DNA from: JBGPHT01 sp041484525
Lineage (GTDB): Bacteria > Acidobacteriota > Terriglobia > Bryobacterales > Bryobacteraceae
NCBI GenBank assembly: GCA_041484525.1
Contig: JBGPHT010000209.1
Span: 1-11,618 of the forward strand
Direction: 5' to 3'
Length of the DNA: 11,618 nt
Position numbers and translations under genes: made by a program. This document shows positions 1 to 4,075 of this stretch, one piece after another (the first letter of the stretch is position 1; every line of letters begins with the position of its first letter). The notes below the pieces were generated by a model. It was not told the origin of the DNA. It saw only the letters and a program-made list of their open reading frames with translations, and did no database searches.

Positions 1-284
1 GGCGCTGTTCCTTCGCTGCGCTCCGGATAGGTTTTCCTTGACGAAGCCGAACACTTGCGGCACAATCGAACTGCCAGCGTCGCTACGCTCCGAAATCTGT
101 TCGCCTTCGGCCCGGAATGCCGTTCGCGTTCCCTTCGGAATCAGTGTTCGCCTTCGCCGGAATCCTCACCCAGAAAGAACGACGAATGATCCGCAAGCAT
201 TGCGGCACCGTTAAGGTAGCTCTGGTCGGCGAACTTCACCGGGCTGCGAATGGTGCTTTATGAGTTGCTTTATGAGGAAGGTAT
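1..284. other. Gene-poor left edge, possible coding remnant
   Basis: No convincing gene is visible. On the minus strand about 250 down to 141 there is a short open stretch ending in TGA. Its translation (ending ...FFLGEDSGEGEH) has a protein-like composition and could be the C-terminal scrap of a lost gene, but I do not recognise a family and it has no start of its own. The + strand frame open from position 2 to about 212 has low-complexity, shadow-like content. It is best read as degraded DNA next to an integration hotspot. Confidence 0.3.
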
Positions 285-331
285 TGGTCGGGGCGGCAGG
301 ATTCGAACCTGCGACCTCTTGCGCCCAAGGC
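285..331 (-). pseudogene. tRNA-Pro(TGG) 3'-half fragment (putative att site)
   Basis: Read on the minus strand this is the 3' half of a tRNA-Pro. It holds the anticodon loop CTTGGGC (anticodon TGG), the 3' strand of the anticodon stem (GCAAG), a perfect T arm (GCAGG/TTCGAAT/CCTGC), the acceptor 3' strand CGCCCCG, the discriminator A and an encoded CCA. Homology stops within the anticodon stem, so no 5' half exists. Its acceptor strand and anticodon-stem strand pair perfectly with the 5' half of the full tRNA at 1212-1288, better than that gene's own 3' half does. I infer it is the original chromosomal 3' end, displaced by an integration event. Confidence 0.75.
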
Positions 332-849
332 TGGCTCCAATGTAATGGGTGAAGAGGGATAAGGCACTTAATTTGTGATCTCGATTACTTTCGTCGGGGT
401 TGTCGGGCCTGTTGGGAGAATTTGCACGGACATTTGCACGGATGGAATCCATTCGGCCACAAAGCACTCGGAACCGCCCACTAGCGGTGCGTGCCGTTCA
501 CAGAAGCCTGCTGGCGAACAGGCTGAGGCCGATTCGCACGTTGACGAGTCCGGCGGCGTCGGGCGTAGGCGGGCAAAAGGAAAGCCGGGCGGCGCGTTCC
601 TGAGGCTGCCAAGGCCGAAGAATAGGGCTTCTCGCGCTTGCCGGGGTGCCGATCCATCGAGGGTCAGCCCTTCGCACGTTTGCGCTTCGTCGCAGCACGG
701 TGTACGTCGGATGGGATGGCGAACTGCGGACTCATGGGGGTAGTTCATGAACGGTGGCTGTGGGACTCAACCCCGCCCGAACCCCGCGAGCGAGACTGAT
801 CGCCCATGAGCGTGGGTGTCGGCAACGACAACGGTAGGAAACGCCGATA
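332..849. other. Region without a recognisable gene
   Basis: About 520 bp between a displaced tRNA 3' end and a hypothetical gene. Several overlapping open frames exist on both strands, but all are rich in Arg, Pro, Ser and Gly as expected of random GC-rich frames, and none has a convincing ribosome-binding site or a known motif. The direct double TTTGCACGGA around 420-441 is the only local repeat I noticed. Position just inside a putative att site suggests eroded mobile-element DNA. Confidence 0.4.
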
Positions 850-1206
850 ATGGAATACATGCCGAAGCGAAAGCCGCTTGATATTTCATCGTTGGACGAT
901 AAGCTGCTTGATGGTCTGAAGTTTTGCCTGAAAGTCTATGACCTATTCGATCAGGTCCGGGCCGAATCCGATGGCCTTGGAAAAATCAGGCTCCTGAAGA
1001 GCAAGAGGGAAAAACGGCTACTTGAGGAATTGCTTCCAATTGCCCAATATATTCAGGCCCGATACCGCACTGGCAATAGGCTGAGGATCCGGTGGTTGAG
1101 TGGTTCTCAGCCCTATGACGCGATCATCTGGACATCGCTCAGTATGGCGAAGCACACCAACATTCCGAGAAAGATATTCGTCGAAGTGACGACGTCGCAG
1201 AATTGA
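850..1206 (+). CDS. Hypothetical protein, probably truncated at its C-terminus
   Basis: A 118-aa soluble protein, not recognised. The start at 850 has AGGAA about 10 nt upstream; a second ATG at 859 is possible. The N-terminal half is charged and helical-looking (LDDKLLDGLKFCLKVYDLF, then a Lys/Arg/Glu-rich segment). The C-terminal part, with PYDAIIW followed by KIFVEVT, resembles the core of small PD-(D/E)xK-like proteins in which an Asp precedes an Ex(T/K) strand; this is a weak impression only. The protein ends abruptly eight residues after the start of that strand, and the stop codon TGA lies in the short sequence TTGATTCTAT that also precedes the tRNA fragment at 1414. I infer the gene was cut by recombination at the tRNA and only its 5' part remains. 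The codon use looks less GC-biased than in the cas genes. Confidence 0.55.
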   Translation: MEYMPKRKPLDISSLDDKLLDGLKFCLKVYDLFDQVRAESDGLGKIRLLKSKREKRLLEELLPIAQYIQARYRTGNRLRIRWLSGSQPYDAIIWTSLSMAKHTNIPRKIFVEVTTSQN

Positions 1207-1211
1207 TTCTA

Positions 1212-1288
1212 TGGTCGGGGTGGCGAGATTCGAACTCACGACCCCCTGCGCCCAAGGCAAGCGCGCTACCAGGCTGCGCCACGCCCCG
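1212..1288 (-). tRNA. tRNA-Pro(TGG)
   Basis: Read on the minus strand from 1288 this folds as a 77-nt tRNA with encoded CCA. It has acceptor CGGGGCG/CACCCCG, D arm GCGC...GCGC, anticodon stem CTTGC/GCAGG with loop CTTGGGC (anticodon TGG), T arm GTGAG/TTCGAAT/CTCGC and discriminator A. It decodes CCN proline codons. Two blemishes are notable: a C6-A67 mismatch in the acceptor stem and a T28-G42 wobble in the anticodon stem. Both disappear if the 3' half at 285-331 is substituted. The 3' half may therefore have been supplied by an integrated element. Whether the gene is still functional cannot be told from sequence. Confidence 0.85.
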
Positions 1289-1345
1289 ACAACGTGCTGA
1301 GGATTCCTCCTGATTCTCTCGCAAGAGAGAACCGCGAGGCTACCA

Positions 1346-1590
1346 CAGCTACAAAATCGACTACAGCGGGGTTTTGAGAGCAACCAAGAATGGCCGCATC
1401 TGATTGATTCTATTGGTCGGGGCGGGGCGATTTGAACGCCCGACCCCCTGCGCCCAAGGCGGATGTCATCGCTCCGGCGAGAATGCTTACTTTCAAGTAC
1501 TTGCAACAAAAGCACTTGCTGCTCGATTGTTGAACCCTGTTGAGGACTGTTGAACTTTGGTGCTTTGGGCAGCTACAAATTCGCCTACAG
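1346..1590. repeat. Pair of 21-bp near-identical direct repeats
   Basis: CAGCTACAAAATCGACTACAG at 1346-1366 recurs at 1570-1590 with two mismatches in 21 (one base longer than shown elsewhere in this list, each half containing CTACA). The two copies lie at similar distances (about 130 and 155 bp) from the tRNA-Pro gene end at 1212 and the tRNA fragment end at 1414. The right copy sits just upstream of a TAAAAT (1596-1601) that could be the -10 of the antitoxin-like gene. They could be operator or promoter duplicates, arm-type integrase sites, or the trace of a tandem duplication. Confidence 0.5.
1414..1462 (-). pseudogene. Second tRNA-Pro(TGG) 3'-half fragment (putative att site)
   Basis: On the minus strand this holds the anticodon loop CTTGGGC, stem strand GCAGG, a perfect T arm (GGGCG/TTCAAAT/CGCCC), acceptor strand CGCCCCG, A and CCA; no 5' half follows. 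The sequence differs from both other copies in the T stem while keeping base pairing. It therefore derives from a once-functional tRNA-Pro and not from a recent duplicate of the neighbours. It shares TTGATTCTAT just past the CCA with the full gene at 1212. By the usual logic of tRNA integration, the element it bounds would lie on the right, with an intact tRNA-Pro beyond the window. Confidence 0.7.
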
Positions 1591-1632
1591 TGCCGTAAAA
1601 TATGGATACAGGCCCCGAGGAGGCGAACCGGT

Positions 1633-1908
1633 ATGGATGGCGATTTTGATAATGGGAAACGGGAGCTTCATCAGTTGATTGACCAACTGCCAACTGACCA
1701 AGTTACGGCAGCCCTGCAATATATGCACTACCTCTGCGCCGATCCGGTTCTCCTCTCGCTTTTGAACGCGCCGTCCGACGATGAGCCCTATACGGAGGGG
1801 CAACGTGAGCGCGACGTGGAGGCTGAGGCATCAATCGCCATAGGTGGCGGCATTTCTCATGCGGAAGTCCTCCGCGAGTTCGGTCTTCAACCGCCTAAGC
1901 ACGTTTAG
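1633..1908 (+). CDS. Antitoxin-like small acidic protein
   Basis: A 91-aa protein. The start is ATG 1633, chosen because GAGGAGG lies 9 nt upstream (1617-1623). The layout is typical of small antitoxin-type proteins that accompany RelE/ParE toxins. An N-terminal helix (ELHQLIDQLPTDQVTAALQY) is followed by a DPVLLSLLNAPSDDEP segment, an acidic stretch with many Glu, and a C-terminal ISHAEVLREFGL helix like the ISHEEVxREFG ending common in such antitoxins. Normally the toxin gene follows on the same strand; here none does, and the nearest toxin (1951-2208) is convergent, 42 bp away. It may be an orphan antitoxin, or it may act on the facing toxin. The family assignment rests on remembered sequence pattern, not a search. 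Confidence 0.75.
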   Translation: MDGDFDNGKRELHQLIDQLPTDQVTAALQYMHYLCADPVLLSLLNAPSDDEPYTEGQRERDVEAEASIAIGGGISHAEVLREFGLQPPKHV

Positions 1909-1950
1909 AAGCTCCGCGCGATTCGAAAACGAGCATCGCGCTGACACTGT

Positions 1951-2208
1951 TCAGTAGGCCTCGCCGCGATTCTCAACCGCAAGTACGTGAATCGTGCCAC
2001 CCTGGACTCTGCGGAATCTCACGCGCCAATTGCCGACTCGTAGTCGGTGAGCGCCGGTAAATTTTCCCTCCAGCGCTTTGACGTCACCTTCGCCGGTTTC
2101 ACTATAACGTGTCAGGGCGAGCAAAATCCGCATTGCCGTCTCCCGTTCGATTTGGCGAAGTTCGGCGCGGGCGCTCGAAGCCCAGACAAAGTGAAGTTTC
2201 AAAGACAT
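1951..2208 (-). CDS. RelE/ParE-family toxin
   Basis: An 85-aa basic protein with the compact RelE/ParE fold signature: an N-terminal beta strand (KLHFVWASSARAEL), two helices, then KALEGKFTGAHRLRVGNWRVRF and a final IHVLAVENRGEAY strand. The GxWRVRF and VxNRxEaY segments are the most family-like parts. RelE members cleave mRNA on the ribosome; ParE members poison gyrase; sequence alone does not decide which. The ATG at 2208 has no clear Shine-Dalgarno, suggesting weak translation. No cognate antitoxin gene lies upstream on the same strand. Instead the upstream DNA carries a strong promoter (2453-2425) and a crRNA-like small RNA on the same strand. I infer that toxin expression may depend on readthrough from this promoter and be held off by the Cas effector. 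The convergent antitoxin-like gene is an alternative partner. Confidence 0.85.
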   Translation of the reverse strand: MSLKLHFVWASSARAELRQIERETAMRILLALTRYSETGEGDVKALEGKFTGAHRLRVGNWRVRFRRVQGGTIHVLAVENRGEAY

Positions 2209-2311
2209 GATCGCTGTATTTGCAGACAGATGTGGATATCGTTTGAGCCATGATCACTTTCGTCTCGCTGCTCGTTGCACGACGAAGCGATGAGGGACTG
2301 AAGCGAATCAA

Positions 2312-2339
2312 GGGCTGGCGAAACAAGGTTCGCCAGCCC
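2312..2339 (-). terminator. Strong hairpin after the crRNA-like gene, possible leaky terminator
   Basis: A perfect 11-bp GC-rich stem (GGGCTGGCGAA / TTCGCCAGCCC) with a 6-nt loop. On the minus strand it is followed by TTGATTCGCTT, which is T-rich but not a proper T tract. It lies 7 bp beyond the degenerate repeat hairpin, so it could end the small RNA at about 110 nt while allowing readthrough into the toxin gene 100 bp further. It could also be a structural element of the RNA. Confidence 0.45.
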
Positions 2340-2346
2340 GCTGAGG

Positions 2347-2418
2347 CCGCAGAAGTTCTGCGGAAGCGCCGAGGGATTCAGGCCATGCTCAATCAATTAA
2401 CCTGCTTCAATTTGGTTT
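2347..2418 (-). ncRNA. Solitary crRNA-like RNA (CreA-type guide)
   Basis: Read on the minus strand, the parts come in crRNA order. A predicted start at about 2418 gives 7 nt before ATTGAAGC (2411-2404), identical to the last 8 nt of the CRISPR repeat, the usual type I 5' handle. A 36-nt guide follows (2403-2368), then GCTT and a hairpin CCGCAGAA-C-TTCTGCGG (2363-2347) followed by CCTCA. In the real repeat, four nt (AATT) separate spacer and hairpin, the stem begins with CC and ends with GG, and CCTCA follows. Here TTCC and GGCCTCA are conserved and the stem has changed with compensating pairs. Guide length (36) equals array spacer length (35-37). No full repeat precedes the handle, so the 5' end may be set by transcription start or trimming. 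By analogy with CreA RNAs it would load into the type I-G complex and guide repression, not cleavage. The function is inferred. Confidence 0.75.
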
Positions 2419-2440
2419 AGGTTAATTGTATGAGCGTGGC
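2416..2440 (+). promoter_or_regulatory. Partial protospacer for the crRNA-like RNA, over its own promoter
   Basis: The + strand from 2419 matches the guide at positions 1-10 (AGGTTAATTG), 13-17 (TGAGC) and 19-22 (TGGC), that is 19 of the first 22, with little match after that. Mismatches fall at 11, 12 and 18; 12 and 18 are sixth-base positions known to be unpaired in type I complexes. TTT (2416-2418) lies directly 5', fitting the TTN PAM I recall for type I-U/G systems. Seed-only pairing is typical of CreA targets bound without destruction. A full footprint (2416-2454) would cover both the -10 and -35 boxes. Confidence 0.7.
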
Positions 2441-2453
2441 TCCAAAATGTCAA
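2425..2453 (-). promoter_or_regulatory. Sigma-70-type promoter of the crRNA-like RNA (and possibly relE)
   Basis: On the minus strand TTGACA (2453-2448, perfect -35) is followed after exactly 17 bp by TACAAT (2430-2425, one mismatch to TATAAT). A start 7 nt downstream falls at an A at 2418, just before the crRNA handle. This is the best promoter visible in the window. Its core lies within the protospacer recognised by the RNA it makes, implying negative feedback by the Cas effector. Confidence 0.75.
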
Positions 2454-2649
2454 TCTTAAGGTTCATTGACTACGCATAGCCCGAAAGCTCAAGAAAATAA
2501 AAACTCTTGCTCCATGGAATGGATATGCAGTAAGGTTAAGGAACGAGTCGAGTAACGCTAATTACCCGACCCGAAGGACCTGCAGCAGACGCGACAAGCA
2601 GTTGCAACGCTAGTTTAGCGCGTCTCTGACCGGTTTGGAAAGGAGACGC

Positions 2650-2778
2650 ATGACATATCGTCGATTCCGCCGATCTGCTCCGTACATTGCGGCTGGCTCG
2701 GCCAGCCTGATATTGCGGCCAAGATCGCAACTTTCACAAACCGACCCCAACCTGCGTCGTCAACCGCTCTACTCCTGA
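2650..2778 (+). CDS. Possible 42-aa small protein
   Basis: ATG 2650 follows AAGGAG with good spacing (about 5 nt), the main reason to list it. The product is basic (about nine Arg), with no membrane segment and no recognised motif. It ends at TGA 2776-2778, about 110 bp before cas7. It could be a small peptide gene, a leader peptide, or chance. Its location between a guide-RNA promoter and a cas operon makes it worth keeping. Confidence 0.25.
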   Translation: MTYRRFRRSAPYIAAGSASLILRPRSQLSQTDPNLRRQPLYS

Positions 2779-2804
2779 TCCGGTGTAGAATCACTCGATC
2801 CGAG

Positions 2805-2828
2805 GAGCAATTGCGACATTTATTGCTC
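2805..2828. promoter_or_regulatory. Inverted repeat upstream of cas7
   Basis: GAGCAAT (2805-2811) and ATTGCTC (2822-2828) form a 7-bp inverted repeat with a 10-bp centre, ending 60 bp before the cas7 start. The dimension suits an operator for a dimeric regulator or a hairpin in the 5' UTR. No regulator gene is visible in the window. Confidence 0.3.
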
Positions 2829-2888
2829 GCGGTTTTCCCGGTGCCTTAGACGAACGGCGCGACGGTGCGCCTTAAGGAGATGAATTCC

Positions 2889-4070
2889 GTGATTACAAGT
2901 GAACTTTGCGAAAAGTTATTGAGTTCTTGCGCCGGTGGGATGTCCGCGCTGCGAGCGATTGTGAAACTGGCGCCGGCGGGCGGGGATGGGGATAAGGTTG
3001 CGCCTCCCACCCATGAAGGCGGAAAGTACGCGTTTGAAGAACGCGTCGTCGATGGGCGTAGCGACGTCAAGACTGTTCTGCTTGATTCCGTGCAGTCGCA
3101 GGCCAACAGACTTGAGGACGCCCTGCTTACCGCGGTGCGTGCCGGAGACATTCGGATTCCTCTTCTTCAGATGGATATTGGTGGGCACCCAACGATCACT
3201 TCCCTGAGTGCGCCACACCGGGTTCACGATGCAATATTCCGGGATTGCAAGTACAAGGGCACGCGTTTTCGCGATTCGGAGATTGGCAAAGAGATGGTTG
3301 AGGCGCGCGCATGGAATGCCACGGGTATGTTCCGGCTTTGTCCCACCGCTCTGTTGTTCGGTACGTGGGATTCGCAGAGCGGAGCGGGAGTCAATAGTGC
3401 CAAGTTCGCGCGTGCTTTAGTCTCCGAAATAATCGGCCTCGATGCGGTGCTGGGGAAGCGGACCTCATCGCGTATCGACCCGCTGGGCATCAAGGCAATG
3501 CCCGGCGCGATCTATGAAAGCAAAACAGAACAGTGGACGCTCGATGCGTCGAAAGCGGTGAAGTCAAAGGATAAGCCTCAGCTTTTTAAGTCGAAGGGGA
3601 CACCGGCCGAGATCAACCACGGCAATATCCCGCCGACGATTTCCGATGGCGGCGTGACGTTCCGCGAAGCGCGGCAGACAGCCGTATTGTCCTTCGCGCA
3701 GATCCGAAAGCTTCGGTTTCCCGTGAATGGCAAAGAATCTCCCGAAGTGAATGCAGCCGGTCGCGCGGTAGTGGCGGCACTGGGCGTTCTCGCTCTGGCG
3801 CTGCAACTCAAAGAAGGCTACCAGCTACGCTCTCGGTGCCAACTGATTCCTGTGACCGACCCGGAATTTGAGTGGATTGGCGCCATCGCCCCAGACACGA
3901 TCAAATCCCAAATTGACGCGGGAACTGCCATGGAAGCATTCAACGCTCTTTATCAGAAGGCGAAGGATGCGGGCCTCGATTGGCAGGAAGAGCCGATTAC
4001 TCTTACGCCCGAGGAGAAACTCGTGAAGCTGGTGCAGATGAGCGATCAGTCCACGGAAGTCGAGGGGTAA
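2889..4070 (+). CDS. csb1: Type I-G Cas7 (Csb1) crRNA-backbone subunit
   Basis: The backbone subunit that polymerises along the crRNA guide in the type I-G surveillance complex. I chose GTG 2889 (393 aa) because AAGGAG lies 9 nt upstream (2874-2879). An in-frame GTG at 2865 and an ATG at 2880 overlap or crowd that site. The family motifs are plain: LAPAGGDGDKVAPPT (about 27-41), VLLDSVQSQANRLEDAL (63-79), TSLSAPHRVHDA (104-115), CPTALLFGTWDS (151-162), AKFARALVSEIIG (171-183) and RTSSRIDPLGI (191-201). These match the GSU0053/Csb1 family of RAMP proteins. Length is normal for the family. It is the first gene of the cas operon; csb2 follows 5 bp after the stop. A non-ATG start may tune its level. 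Confidence in the family is very high. Confidence 0.95.
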   Translation: MITSELCEKLLSSCAGGMSALRAIVKLAPAGGDGDKVAPPTHEGGKYAFEERVVDGRSDVKTVLLDSVQSQANRLEDALLTAVRAGDIRIPLLQMDIGGHPTITSLSAPHRVHDAIFRDCKYKGTRFRDSEIGKEMVEARAWNATGMFRLCPTALLFGTWDSQSGAGVNSAKFARALVSEIIGLDAVLGKRTSSRIDPLGIKAMPGAIYESKTEQWTLDASKAVKSKDKPQLFKSKGTPAEINHGNIPPTISDGGVTFREARQTAVLSFAQIRKLRFPVNGKESPEVNAAGRAVVAALGVLALALQLKEGYQLRSRCQLIPVTDPEFEWIGAIAPDTIKSQIDAGTAMEAFNALYQKAKDAGLDWQEEPITLTPEEKLVKLVQMSDQSTEVEG

Positions 4071-4075
4071 CGCCC

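Larger units (their letters stand above)
2454..2864. other. Intergenic region upstream of the cas operon
   Basis: About 410 bp between the guide-RNA promoter and the first cas gene. It is AT-richer at its left end (2480-2520) and should contain the cas promoter, but I see no clear -35/-10 pair; a TAGAAT at 2786-2791 lacks a good partner. The region holds one short ORF with a strong Shine-Dalgarno (2650-2778) and a 7-bp inverted repeat (2805-2828), both listed separately. Confidence 0.5.

Noticed and set aside
368..748. Overlapping 122-126-codon frames on both strands
   Set aside because: Neither has a good ribosome-binding site or a recognisable motif; the composition is that of random GC-rich frames.
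1018..1515. A 165-codon minus-strand frame
   Set aside because: It reads straight through the tRNA-Pro gene and a tRNA fragment and carries the usual peptide created by translating tRNA sequence.
2250..2420. A 56-codon + strand ORF across the guide-RNA region
   Set aside because: It runs antisense through both hairpins and the handle, has no Shine-Dalgarno site, and its product matches nothing I know; the structured RNA on the other strand explains the sequence better.
2394..2428. A simple palindromic operator (CAATTAACCT / AGGTTAATTG) as the full explanation of this site
   Set aside because: It explains the arms but not the exact crRNA handle between them, the 40-nt spacing to a repeat-like hairpin, or the promoter aligned to start just before the handle. 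It is kept as the main alternative in the findings.
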